DNA of 64,000 bases from an uncultured Spirochaetales bacterium. GTDB lineage: Bacteria > Spirochaetota > Spirochaetia > JAFGXN01. Of this stretch, positions 32,815 through 42,061 are shown piece by piece; position 1 is the first letter of the stretch; each line of letters begins with the position of its first letter. The notes beneath the pieces were generated by a model, which did not search any database, was not told the DNA's origin, and was given only the letters and a program-made list of their open reading frames with translations. Both the position numbers and the translations under genes were made by a program. The stretch is taken from NCBI GenBank assembly GCA_949289575.1, contig CASEOG010000003.1, positions 248,001 through 312,000 on the forward strand, given 5' to 3'.

Positions 32815-33812
32815 AAAACATTCTCCCTGTTCCCGATTTTCAAATCCCACCGGCATCCGGCCGAAAGAGTTGCGATAAATTCCTTTTCAAAACTCCCTCC
32901 GCACATTAAACGAAAATAAACATTCCTGAAATCGGCCTGAATGGCTGCGCCCAATCCGAAACAACTGACCACAGGCATTTCACGGTAATCAAACCGCCCG
33001 ATTCCTTCCAATGGCGAAACCGCCAAACTGACATCCTTGTTTTCCCCGACAGAAAAAGAAAAAAAAGGAGTCAATCCCAAGACGAGCATAAAAAGCCCCG
33101 GCTCGAAAACTCCGCTTGTAAAGTACCCAAGTGAAAAGAATGACTTTACAGGGACGGCAAACCCCAAATTCAACCCACCGCCGATTTTTGCAGCAAAAGT
33201 CTCTTCCACCGGATACCACATTGCAGAAAAAGAAATTCCCGTATAAAAAAAGGCTTTCCCGTTAAAATCGTAAAGAACAGCTTCGGAGTCCGCAATCGCG
33301 ACTGTCGAGGTCTGTAATTTTCTTTCTTCAGCCAAAATACGATTTAATTTTTCCTGATAAAACTTGGCATAAATTTGCAACTCCGGACAAAACGGAGTGT
33401 CGGAAAAAACACGGATTAACGTACTTAATTCTTTTTTTACCTCACCGGAAAACGGATTTTTTATTTCAAGAAAAGAAATTGCCTGTTCTTTTTTTTCGAT
33501 AAATTCCTTTTCTTCCGATATTAAAAACGGAATCGTAAAACGAATATTCAGTGTCGATCCGGAATCGACTTTCACTTTTCCGTTATAAAAAACCGGAGAA
33601 GAGAAAAGCCTTGTCTGATAAATACGAACCTGTATTTCCGTGGCCGGTGTCACCTCTATTTCACGGGGCGATATTCTGATATCTTCATTAATTGCAACAA
33701 AATATTCACCGGGTTCACCTTCATTGATAAAACGAATACGTCCCGACAGGATTTCGGCATACCCGGAGAACGCCCCGACAATAAACAGTACCAGAAAAAA
33801 ACAATTTTTCAC
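32811..33812 (-). CDS. Secreted protein with C-terminal barrel-like domain
   Basis: 333 residues. Signal peptide (cleavage near GYA-E, residue 19) without a lipobox. Residues about 20-95 are a small beta domain (GRIRFINEGEPGEYFVAINEDI). Residues about 100-175 are helical and charged. From about 190 on, the sequence has alternating hydrophobic strands such as FYTGISFSAMWYP and IGGGLNLGFAVPV, as in an outer-membrane barrel. It may be the membrane-spanning element of this operon. Overlaps both neighbours by 4 bp. Confidence 0.72.
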   Translation of the reverse strand: MKNCFFLVLFIVGAFSGYAEILSGRIRFINEGEPGEYFVAINEDIRISPREIEVTPATEIQVRIYQTRLFSSPVFYNGKVKVDSGSTLNIRFTIPFLISEEKEFIEKKEQAISFLEIKNPFSGEVKKELSTLIRVFSDTPFCPELQIYAKFYQEKLNRILAEERKLQTSTVAIADSEAVLYDFNGKAFFYTGISFSAMWYPVEETFAAKIGGGLNLGFAVPVKSFFSLGYFTSGVFEPGLFMLVLGLTPFFSFSVGENKDVSLAVSPLEGIGRFDYREMPVVSCFGLGAAIQADFRNVYFRLMCGGSFEKEFIATLSAGCRWDLKIGNRENVL

Positions 33813-34546
33813 GGAATTACCTCAAAAGTAAATGAATCTCCGGTTTTGCTGCTTAAAAGATAATAAGGTACTGCTTCATAATTTTTGTCACCATCTTCAA
33901 ACACAGCCCTGACAGTCAGGGAATACTTTCCGGTTTCAAATGTGTGAGCAGGAAAGGCATATGAATTTTGTTCTGATGAGAATGTCAGATAACGTATTCC
34001 TTCTTTAAAAATATCGATTTCGAATGCATTGGCAACGGAATCAGGCGTCCAATATAAGTAAATCACGGAAGCAGAACTCAGCGACTGCTGATCCACGGCA
34101 TCTCTTCCCGTTTCGTCCGAAAAATAAAGAATACGGGGAGAATCATCGACAAACCCATATTCCAGTTCAAACTCATGAGTAACACTTCCCTTTTTTATCC
34201 GGAAACGATAAAGCGAATCCTGATAATCATTGATATATTCCTGATAACAGGAATTTTCCGGCCGGTAAGGAATCTCCCTTGACCAAAACGAATTGGATAT
34301 AAATATCAGAAGCCCCGTATCAATTTCATTCCCTTTTTTCCACGGATATATTTTCACTACCGGAGACATTCCTTCCTCTGCACGAACGCTGACAGAAATT
34401 GAGGTCAATCCCAGCGGAGACAATGCCGAGGCCGAATAGAAATAGACCGGCTCCGAAGGCGGATTTTCCGGTTTTACCGGTTCCGCGCATCCGAAAAGAC
34501 TTGTGTAAAATAATATTAATACGACCTGCCGGAAAAACTTTTTCAT
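33809..34546 (-). CDS. Lipoprotein with Ig/fibronectin-like domains
   Basis: 245 residues. Lipobox LFGC (Cys about 20), followed by a Pro/Glu-rich linker (KPENPPSEP). Two beta-sandwich-like halves: one around 35-130, the other around 135-240 with VIYLYWTPDSVANAFEIDIF and GKYSLTVRAVFEDG, which look fibronectin-type. No catalytic motif. AGAGAG precedes ATG; start lies 9 nt after the previous gene. Confidence 0.75.
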   Translation of the reverse strand: MKKFFRQVVLILFYTSLFGCAEPVKPENPPSEPVYFYSASALSPLGLTSISVSVRAEEGMSPVVKIYPWKKGNEIDTGLLIFISNSFWSREIPYRPENSCYQEYINDYQDSLYRFRIKKGSVTHEFELEYGFVDDSPRILYFSDETGRDAVDQQSLSSASVIYLYWTPDSVANAFEIDIFKEGIRYLTFSSEQNSYAFPAHTFETGKYSLTVRAVFEDGDKNYEAVPYYLLSSKTGDSFTFEVIP

Positions 34547-34555
34547 GACTCTCTT

Positions 34556-35815
34556 TTACGGCGCAGGAACCGCAATTCCTTCACCCTGCCAGCCGCCGTA
34601 ATTTTTACCGTCTTTTCCGGTTTTCAGCAGACACGAATCGGAACGCAGCCGAAAATCATTGTTGTCGGGATCGACAAAACGGGGAGGTTTGCCTGTATAA
34701 TCGCCCCCTACAATAAAAGGTATGTCATCATCGGTATCTTTGCCTCTCCATGATAAAAATATATCAGCTTCCTTAACGGGGGTTGTTGCTGCAACAAAAT
34801 CTGTCGAAATATACGGTAATTTCCATATAGCGTAAGGAGAGCTTTGACTACCGTAAAATATTGAATTCTCTGCAAGGAGAGAAGTGTAATTGCCATTGAC
34901 ATCTGTTAATCCCATTATGCTGGCTTCGACTTCGTAAATGAGTGTTGAATCTATGATACTGGTATAATCAAAAGTAAAAATTCCTTTCAGAATAAGATTA
35001 TTGAGAATTTGCTGTCCCTCTCTTATCTGCCAATCCTGTCCTAACGATAAATTAACATTCTCATCAAAAATAATAGTTGTGTACCCCTCTTTTTCTTCGA
35101 TCGAAGTTGCATTTTTTTTGATGCCTCCGTAAATTTTACAAAATTCCATAGATATTTTCTCAATCGAGTTATCGGGCGTTATCGTCCACCGACCATCTGT
35201 TATCCAAATGGAAAAACCTTTTCCGTCTCTCCAGGCAACATATCGGCCTTTCTCTATCTTGCTTATTTTCTCAAAAGTTTCTGTCAAATATTTAAACAAG
35301 CCTCCCAAGTCTGAAGTTGCCGTTTCCCATGAAGTTGCCGTTTCCGGTTTTCCTGTACCGTCGGAAGAAACATAATAACTGTTCATCGGCACAAAACACA
35401 TATCTACACCCTGTGCATAACAATGAAGCAAATCAGCAGACCAAACATACGGACTTTTAAAGGTGATAGTATAAAATTTACCGAATTCCCATTTTTTTTC
35501 TCCCGAGGGGGAAATACTGATTTTCTTTCCATCTTCGGAAAATTCAATCTTATACCAGTCCGAATTTTCCTCATTTGAAATTTTACCTGTTTCCACCGAC
35601 CCTCTTTTCATTTCGAATATATCCAAAAACCGATCCTGATGAATCGGATGAGTACTTTGAAAAACGACCGGTTCTTCCGGTTTTGTCCCGATACAAGCTT
35701 CCCTATATGAGAGCCGCAAAGGCATCAGGGAACATGTCATATCCATTTCTCCTTTTATACATCCAACCAAAAGAAACAACACCGCAATCAATATTAATAA
35801 AATTTTGTTTTTCAT
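34556..35815 (-). CDS. Lipoprotein with right-handed-helix-like domain
   Basis: 419 residues. Lipobox LLVGC (Cys19). N-terminal beta domain, then YYVSSDGTGKPETATSWETA, which matches the opening motif of DUF1565-type or polymorphic parallel beta-helix proteins, then a long run of short strands and a C-terminal PPRFVDPDNNDFRLRSDSCLL. The same order of elements occurs in the 383-residue lipoprotein of this operon, so the two are paralogues. Such folds often bind or cleave polysaccharide, but no catalytic residues were identified. AT-richer than flanking genes. Confidence 0.78.
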   Translation of the reverse strand: MKNKILLILIAVLFLLVGCIKGEMDMTCSLMPLRLSYREACIGTKPEEPVVFQSTHPIHQDRFLDIFEMKRGSVETGKISNEENSDWYKIEFSEDGKKISISPSGEKKWEFGKFYTITFKSPYVWSADLLHCYAQGVDMCFVPMNSYYVSSDGTGKPETATSWETATSDLGGLFKYLTETFEKISKIEKGRYVAWRDGKGFSIWITDGRWTITPDNSIEKISMEFCKIYGGIKKNATSIEEKEGYTTIIFDENVNLSLGQDWQIREGQQILNNLILKGIFTFDYTSIIDSTLIYEVEASIMGLTDVNGNYTSLLAENSIFYGSQSSPYAIWKLPYISTDFVAATTPVKEADIFLSWRGKDTDDDIPFIVGGDYTGKPPRFVDPDNNDFRLRSDSCLLKTGKDGKNYGGWQGEGIAVPAP

Positions 35816-35855
35816 ATTTTTCGCTCCTTGATATATCTCCCGGATAAATTCCGGA

Positions 35856-38800
35856 TTATTCCTGTTTTAATTTATAAAGTGCATAATTCTCCTGTGCTTC
35901 TTCCACCATTTCGGAAATCACACCTTTTTTCAAGTCCCAAATTTCAGCAGATCGATTGGAACTATTATAATCGGCCGCCATATGAGAACAGTTTTCGACA
36001 AACACGGTTCTTCCGTGAAGAGGATCCCGATTCTCGAAACCGGACAGGTGCTGATCCTTTTTAAATATAAGAATATCGTGCGGTTCATTAATATTCTGCA
36101 CCCCTCCGTACAGCCATGCCAATACTTGTGCATAGCCGCGCTCACCGGAAAGAAGTTCATACCATATCATATCCAAAGCCGCTTTTGAAAAAAAACAAGC
36201 AGCAAGAGGAGGTACAGAAAGTGATGCTACACCTAAAGCTGTATGGAGAACAAATGCTGAAATATAGATGTTATTAACAGTTTGTTTTATGTAAACACCA
36301 TTTGTTTGAGATACATCCGTTTTCAAATACCGATCAATATCCCAGATTCCGACAATGTGTCCCATATAAAATGGCCGTTCATTTTGTTCTGTCAAAGCAT
36401 ATAAACCGTGTGTTTCACACCGAACATATTTTTTAATGACTTCCGAATCTTTTCTCATATCCATCATTGGATAGGAAGGTTGTCTAATATTTTCTGTCGA
36501 CAGCATATCCCAAACAGCCGAATATTTGGAAAATTCCTCCATTCTCATTTTATATATACTGCCATGTTTCGCTATTTTAAATAAAACATTATAAAACGTC
36601 AGGTCATTACTGCTGTCTTCATCTTTTTTTGAATCCGCACTAACGACTGCACAAGTCACAATCGTTTCAACCACCGTAGCCGTATCTCCCAAATTAATAA
36701 TTTGAGACAAAATAGACCCGGCAGGAAGACTGTGTAAAACACTATTTACCAAAAGAGAAACTTTCGTTTGATTTACAAATTTCGCATATTCCCATGCCGC
36801 TTCTTCGGAATCGCCCCGGCCGAGAACATCCAACCCCTCAATCGGCGAATTTACCGTTATTACGCCGGACAGTTCGTTTGAATCAGCCTGTTGATGCCAT
36901 TCGTAAGACAGCATGGCCGCAGCCAATCCTCCCATACTATGTCCGATGATAATATCTCCCTGCTGAAGATTCAAGGAAGAAGCCGATTGGGAAGCACTGT
37001 TTTCCCAACCGGAATCGCCTTTCCATACTTTCCGAATTCGCTTACCGCTCTTATAATAATCCGCAAAAGTGCTTACGGCATTTCCGTTCGGAACAGTATC
37101 AAAATCGAAACCCTGTGCATAAATAAAATCATAATCTCGAATTTGGGTCATCCGATCCACCGGTTCGGCTTTGCCTCTAGGCAAAGCAGGTTTTTCGCCT
37201 TTTTCATTACTGTAATCATAACCTTCACGCAAGCCCTGAACGAAAACCGTACCTTCCGCTATTTCGTTTTTTTCATTTTTTAGTTTCTTATCCGTTAATT
37301 TTACAACGAGAAAAGAATCTGCAGATTCGACAATTTCATAACTGTCATTTAAATAATTTCTTGCTGTCGCAGTCTGATTATAGACGATTCTGTAGCCGTT
37401 GTCGGCACCCGTCACTTTATCGAATTTGAGAAATAACTGACAGTCACCGATTGCCAAAACACGAGCATTTTTAACCCGCGCACAGGGCAAAGGACAACCA
37501 TAGTATTCACTCACGCCTGTCACCTCAGTTCCCGACATTTCCGGAATCATTGTATTATTCAGCAACTTCAAAACATCTTTACCGTCCTGTCGGGTTCGGT
37601 AATAAGCACAAATTTTAACCAAAGCTGACGGGTGAACAGCATCGTCAACCGAAACAGGACTCCCGTTTCGGTATAAACGAATTTTGCCGCTACTCTCAAT
37701 TCGGTAGAAATTTTCCGTCATATTGTCGCGGACATCTCCCGACTGTCCCCAAAGGGTATCTTCCCCTACCTGAAATAATTTTCGGATATCATCATTTTCC
37801 GTAATACTTTCCCATTTGGTAATATTTTTATCCTTACCGGAATCAATAATATAGGCAATATAAACAATATTCTTAATGTCACTGTCTGCGATTTCACATT
37901 CTTTAAATTTTTCTGCAAGTGAAACCCACTGAAGGGAAACTGTCCGTTTTTGTTCTTTATCAACGCCGCAATAATCGGCTGCCGTTATCTGAAAATCATC
38001 TTCAGCCAGCGTCTCTGTTTCAATCGGTTCGGAAAAGGCAGACTCCTGTAATCTTGCTTTTGCCTTATATTCGGATAGCGGATTTTGAAACTGTTGGGAA
38101 TTCATGGCCGTCACAAAGAACCGGTAGTCTGTTTTCGGTTCCAGACCGGAAACCCGAACCAGGAAACTTTTCTTTTTTTCTTCCGGCCACCATTCGTAAC
38201 AGACGGATTCATTAACCGACAGGTTCTCTTTATGCGTGACCTCCGTTTTATAGCCGTTATTATCTTCGATATATAATTTTAAAAACGGATTTGGCAAATC
38301 TGTTTCCGAGACAGAATTCTTATCACCGCAAAAGACATCCTCATAATACTTTTGTAAATTATCATCGATGGAAAGACGAAACATAACCGTATCTTTCCCC
38401 TTGCCGACCAACCCTTGACATTCGGGCGCTTCGGGATAAGTGCGTACAGACTGCGGAAAACGGGCATCGGGCGCCGGCAGATGAATCCACTGAAGTCCGT
38501 TTTCCTCTGCCGGGACCGGTTCTTCTTTGATTCCGACTGAAAAATCAACCTTCTCTTTTCTAACAGAGTCTTTAAGATTTACCTGAAATACAAAATCGGA
38601 AAACTGCGGATCTACGAAAACCTTCTCCTCTTCAACAGTAATGACATATTGAAAGTCTGCCGGAATTCCGTTTTTTAATCCGGAAAAGCAGACATAGAGA
38701 CTGCGGTTTGCCGAATCGATAAAGTAAGCATCCTTAATCAGACTTGTTGCCGGAGTCCGCAATGTCAGCTTTTGCTTCCCTGTAAACCGATAAGAAGATC

Positions 38801-39272
38801 GAAAATATAAGTATTCCGTATTAGTCTCGTCTTCATGGGGCGACCCCCAAAGCATAAAATAAGATCCGGCCGGATCCATTCCGCAAACTGAAACTTCAAT
38901 TCCTTTCTCATTGTCATTGAAAATGCTGACAGAGTCTTTTGTTCTTAAAATTCCATTATATTCAAGTTTTGCGGATGTAATATTAGAGGTCAGTCCGGGC
39001 ATTTCCCCTTTTTTCCCGGGCACAAAATATCCCCAGAAATTAATGATATGGTTGACATCTTCAGAATAACCGGTCGCCGGTTTCCATAAGACTTTAAATT
39101 GATATTCCGAAGGTACTTTGTTAGTTATCGGATCTGTCATAAACTGATTATCGATATTTTCCAGTCTGACAACTTCCGGCCAAATGACATTCTCAACATC
39201 AGAAACGCCTTCTTCTGCCCATATCCCGATACTCAAAATTAAAAAAAGTAAATATGGAATTATTTTTTTCAT
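35856..39272 (-). CDS. Large secreted protein with C-terminal alpha/beta hydrolase domain
   Basis: 1138 residues. Signal peptide (about 1-19, IGIWA-E), no lipobox. Residues about 20-430 are beta-rich and paralogous to the 490-residue lipoprotein at 40471-41943. A middle beta region follows, with a run near 630-700 that looks fibronectin-like. From about 700 a lipase-like alpha/beta-hydrolase domain begins: DIIIGHSMGGLAAA with nucleophile Ser779, and a late NCSHMAAD that could hold the catalytic His. A hydrophobic patch near 1035-1060 may be a membrane-interacting lid. Substrate unknown; lipid, peptide or sugar esters are possible. The ATG overlaps the upstream stop by 4 bp. Confidence 0.85.
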   Translation of the reverse strand: MKKIIPYLLFLILSIGIWAEEGVSDVENVIWPEVVRLENIDNQFMTDPITNKVPSEYQFKVLWKPATGYSEDVNHIINFWGYFVPGKKGEMPGLTSNITSAKLEYNGILRTKDSVSIFNDNEKGIEVSVCGMDPAGSYFMLWGSPHEDETNTEYLYFRSSYRFTGKQKLTLRTPATSLIKDAYFIDSANRSLYVCFSGLKNGIPADFQYVITVEEEKVFVDPQFSDFVFQVNLKDSVRKEKVDFSVGIKEEPVPAEENGLQWIHLPAPDARFPQSVRTYPEAPECQGLVGKGKDTVMFRLSIDDNLQKYYEDVFCGDKNSVSETDLPNPFLKLYIEDNNGYKTEVTHKENLSVNESVCYEWWPEEKKKSFLVRVSGLEPKTDYRFFVTAMNSQQFQNPLSEYKAKARLQESAFSEPIETETLAEDDFQITAADYCGVDKEQKRTVSLQWVSLAEKFKECEIADSDIKNIVYIAYIIDSGKDKNITKWESITENDDIRKLFQVGEDTLWGQSGDVRDNMTENFYRIESSGKIRLYRNGSPVSVDDAVHPSALVKICAYYRTRQDGKDVLKLLNNTMIPEMSGTEVTGVSEYYGCPLPCARVKNARVLAIGDCQLFLKFDKVTGADNGYRIVYNQTATARNYLNDSYEIVESADSFLVVKLTDKKLKNEKNEIAEGTVFVQGLREGYDYSNEKGEKPALPRGKAEPVDRMTQIRDYDFIYAQGFDFDTVPNGNAVSTFADYYKSGKRIRKVWKGDSGWENSASQSASSLNLQQGDIIIGHSMGGLAAAMLSYEWHQQADSNELSGVITVNSPIEGLDVLGRGDSEEAAWEYAKFVNQTKVSLLVNSVLHSLPAGSILSQIINLGDTATVVETIVTCAVVSADSKKDEDSSNDLTFYNVLFKIAKHGSIYKMRMEEFSKYSAVWDMLSTENIRQPSYPMMDMRKDSEVIKKYVRCETHGLYALTEQNERPFYMGHIVGIWDIDRYLKTDVSQTNGVYIKQTVNNIYISAFVLHTALGVASLSVPPLAACFFSKAALDMIWYELLSGERGYAQVLAWLYGGVQNINEPHDILIFKKDQHLSGFENRDPLHGRTVFVENCSHMAADYNSSNRSAEIWDLKKGVISEMVEEAQENYALYKLKQE

Positions 39273-40306
39273 AACCGGCCTCCCTGTGAAACGGAAATTC
39301 CGAAATTTTCCGGACGAAAATAGGCGGCATCCAGCATATTAATTTTTATATCATTATAATATTCGACAATCTTCATTTCCATATTCAAATCTTTGGGAAA
39401 CGGTTCCGCAACACCTCCGACCGAATCCATTATTTTACGATACATTTCCTCAAAATCATACATTATTTCTGTCACTTTCCCGATGCGAACATATAATCCT
39501 GTTTCTTCCTCATAAACAGGTATTTCTTCTATTTTCATTATTTTACCGTCTGCCCCCTCCAAAAGAAGACGCGACCCCAAATACAGGCATTTTTCGGTGT
39601 TATATTTCACAAAATACGAACGAACATTATAGCTCATATCGGGAAACAAAGACGGAATCTGGTCGTCACTGTAATAATCCGTTAAATCGGCCGTGATAAT
39701 TGCCCCGTTTTCGCTCAGTTTCCCTTCGGGAAGATTCTCTCTGATTCCGGTTATAACAGAATCGGCAACGATTCCTGTATAAAAAGGAACAATGTTCCGA
39801 TCCTCTGTTTCCGGAATATTCAAATTCAAATCCGAAGATGCCGATTCTATTTCCATCGTATCCGAAAAATAGGTTATCAGTTTTTTTCCGTTCGATATTA
39901 AAATACGGTTTCTTTTATCGGGATAAAGCGAACCGTCCCGATCCATTCTGACAAAGGAATGCCCGTCAATCTTGAAAAAAGCCAAATTGTACGCCGCAAA
40001 AGAATTGTTTTGAAGCCCAAAGTGCGACACAAATTCCCCCCGAACAAATGTTTCGACCGACATTTGAAACGACTGAATATCCTCCAGTTTACCTTGGGGT
40101 TTTATAATGGACACAGGTTTTGATCTGGCCGGATATTCGGACGAAACCGACGCCGAATCCGGCACATGGACTGTTTCCTCCGATTTTTCCGAGAACGGAT
40201 TTTTAAATTCCGCTTCCTGCTCAATGTTTTTTTCGATCAGCAGTGTTTCGGTATCACTGCATGAAAAAAAGGTGATAAGACATAAAACAATAAACAACTT
40301 TTTCAT
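39269..40306 (-). CDS. Lipoprotein, possibly LolA/LolB-like fold
   Basis: 345 residues. Lipobox FFSC (Cys16). After an acidic linker with many Ser, Glu and Pro, the stretch from about 75 reads like an outer-membrane-lipoprotein-sorting-type half-barrel (MSVETFVRGEFVSHF, SFVRMDRDGSLYPDKRNRILISNGKKLITYF). The similarity is by eye only. First gene of the seven-gene operon, with its own TTGACA promoter and GAAGGAG ribosome-binding site. Confidence 0.72.
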   Translation of the reverse strand: MKKLFIVLCLITFFSCSDTETLLIEKNIEQEAEFKNPFSEKSEETVHVPDSASVSSEYPARSKPVSIIKPQGKLEDIQSFQMSVETFVRGEFVSHFGLQNNSFAAYNLAFFKIDGHSFVRMDRDGSLYPDKRNRILISNGKKLITYFSDTMEIESASSDLNLNIPETEDRNIVPFYTGIVADSVITGIRENLPEGKLSENGAIITADLTDYYSDDQIPSLFPDMSYNVRSYFVKYNTEKCLYLGSRLLLEGADGKIMKIEEIPVYEEETGLYVRIGKVTEIMYDFEEMYRKIMDSVGGVAEPFPKDLNMEMKIVEYYNDIKINMLDAAYFRPENFGISVSQGGRL

Positions 40307-40331
40307 ATACCAACTCCTTCTTCCATGAAAA

Positions 40332-40359
40332 AGTTTAACATAGAATTTCCGGATGTCAA
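40332..40359 (-). promoter_or_regulatory. Promoter of the seven-gene envelope operon
   Basis: Minus strand: perfect TTGACA (40359-40354), 16-nt spacer, TAAACT (40337-40332). Leader about 20 nt with GAAGGAG. Confidence 0.65.
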
Positions 40360-40423
40360 TATTCTTTTTGTGAAATTTTTACAAATTATTGTATTTTATT
40401 TACTTTTAAATAAGACAGATCTC

Positions 40424-40449
40424 AAAAAATGAATTATTATTCATTTTTT
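40424..40449 (-). terminator. AT-rich terminator after the 490-residue lipoprotein gene
   Basis: Perfect 11-bp stem AAAAAATGAAT / ATTCATTTTTT with a 4-nt loop. It separates the single upstream gene from the seven-gene operon and has the same A-run/T-run design as the palindrome at 24334. Confidence 0.75.
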
Positions 40450-40470
40450 CGTGACGGTAAGACCGGAATT

Positions 40471-41943
40471 TCAACCTTCCGCACTGACGGGATCGGTCAG
40501 CGGCTGCGAATAGTCCGACTCCTGAACCCGCAGATTCTTTTCTTCTCCGGCCAGAAACGGGTTTTGAAAATTCGAATGATTTTTAACCGTAACATACCAG
40601 TTCAGATTCTCAAGAGGAGGCATATAAAAGACCGTAACCGTAAAACGGGCCGCATCGCCGGAATCCGGCGTATATGTATAGTAATATTTTGAGTTGGTGT
40701 AATCATCCTCTTCGTGCTCGACCCGAACCGGATTAAAGAAAGAGTCATCCGGACTCTGCCGGAAAACATTCAGAAAACGGTCCGGTGATTCTCCGCTGCC
40801 GGATTTTTGCGTTCCGGGAAGCATTCCGTTTTCCGTCGTTTGAAAATAAGCGGCAGCGCTTTCGTCGACCGTTACGGTAAAACGGAATGCCGGCCATGAC
40901 TGCGCTCCTCCTTCGGGAAGCATTTCGACTGTTTCACCGATAACCGGTACCGACGGATAGGGTCGGACGCTCTTTTTAAACCGGACAAGAGAGACTTCGG
41001 CATCATTCCACTTTTCATCTTCGCTCTTCGGCTCCCTGTCGAGAGCATCGACAACTTCGATACCGAAATCGAGAGTCTCTCCCCGAAAAGGTTCTTTCAG
41101 AGAAATTTCCGTTTCTGTCGAGCCGGTCCCGACGCGGTGGATTTCCCCGTTTCCGAGATGCAGGCGGTAATCGCTTCCCGAATCGATCCGTTTGCCGCTT
41201 TTGACGACCAGACCCGCATTATCGGGCGTAAAATAAACGTCCGTAATAAAAACCGCGGCGGGCGTCCAAATCCGTATGCGGTCGGAAAAATGACGCAAAG
41301 AAGGAAAGGTGACCGTTCCGCTTAAAAATCCGAAACCGTCTTCACCGTTCGAATCCGGTTCGCCGTCCTTTCTCTCTCTCAAAAGGCCCGATTCCGGATA
41401 AAATCGGAGGTCTTCTTTCGGCGATCCGAGAAAAATATAATAACAGGCAGCCGGTTTCAGATTGCGCAGTGTCACAATATCGCCCTCGGAAGAAATTTGA
41501 TCCGCATAAAGAGAGCCGCCCGCGGCAACAGGACTTCCTCCTCTAAGCGATGCCCCGTTTTTTTTGACAGTCAGTTCCATGGGGCGGGGTACGGGAGGAG
41601 TAATCATTAAATCGGGATTATCCTCTACCAGAAACAGAAAGAAACGGTTGACACGGTCTGTATGTCTTTCGCCCGTCTGCCACCGGATTCGGAAACGGCT
41701 TTCGGTGTAAATATCTGTTTCCGACGGGCGGGAAAAATCGGCCGCCGACAGGGTATCGGGGTCCCATTCGGAAAGACTTTTCGCTGTCAGAGCATTCACC
41801 TCAAACGATTCCAACTCCAGTCCGTTTAAGCGGGGCTGATACAGGTTGGGTTCGCTGTCTTCGGAAGAAAGCAGGGTTTTTCCTTCACAGGACAAAACCG
41901 CTAAAACCGTCAGGAGAAAAATACCGCCGATACTTTTTTTCAT
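40471..41943 (-). CDS. Lipoprotein paralogous to the N-terminal half of the 1138-residue secreted hydrolase
   Basis: 490 residues. Lipobox LAVLSC (Cys19). Segments that match the large secreted protein in the same order: ACYYIFLGSPKED with SYFMLWGSPHED; WTPAAVFITDVYFTPDNAGL with RTPATSLIKDAYFIDSANRSL; and near the end NFQNPF...LRVQESDYSQPL with QFQNPL...ARLQESAFSEPI. It stops where the large protein continues to its hydrolase domain. Function unknown. It is a separate transcription unit ending in its own terminator. Confidence 0.8.
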   Translation of the reverse strand: MKKSIGGIFLLTVLAVLSCEGKTLLSSEDSEPNLYQPRLNGLELESFEVNALTAKSLSEWDPDTLSAADFSRPSETDIYTESRFRIRWQTGERHTDRVNRFFLFLVEDNPDLMITPPVPRPMELTVKKNGASLRGGSPVAAGGSLYADQISSEGDIVTLRNLKPAACYYIFLGSPKEDLRFYPESGLLRERKDGEPDSNGEDGFGFLSGTVTFPSLRHFSDRIRIWTPAAVFITDVYFTPDNAGLVVKSGKRIDSGSDYRLHLGNGEIHRVGTGSTETEISLKEPFRGETLDFGIEVVDALDREPKSEDEKWNDAEVSLVRFKKSVRPYPSVPVIGETVEMLPEGGAQSWPAFRFTVTVDESAAAYFQTTENGMLPGTQKSGSGESPDRFLNVFRQSPDDSFFNPVRVEHEEDDYTNSKYYYTYTPDSGDAARFTVTVFYMPPLENLNWYVTVKNHSNFQNPFLAGEEKNLRVQESDYSQPLTDPVSAEG

Positions 41944-41966
41944 TTACAGGACCTCCGTCTGAAAAA

Positions 41967-41994
41967 ATCATACCACGAAACAGCGAAAAGTCAA
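41967..41994 (-). promoter_or_regulatory. Promoter of the 490-residue lipoprotein gene
   Basis: Minus strand: TTGACT (41994-41989), 16-nt spacer, TATGAT (41972-41967), then a leader of about 20 nt with GACGGAGG. Confidence 0.72.
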
Positions 41995-42015
41995 CAGCGC
42001 TTTTTCCGGAAAAAT

Positions 42016-42047
42016 AAAACCCCTCTCCCGTGGAAGAGGGGTTTTTC
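42016..42047 (-). terminator. Terminator of the V/A-ATPase operon
   Basis: Perfect 11-bp stem AAAACCCCTCT / AGAGGGGTTTT with an 8-nt loop; on the minus strand it runs into TTTTATTTTT. Confidence 0.88.
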
Positions 42048-42061
42048 ATTATCTGTCCGTT

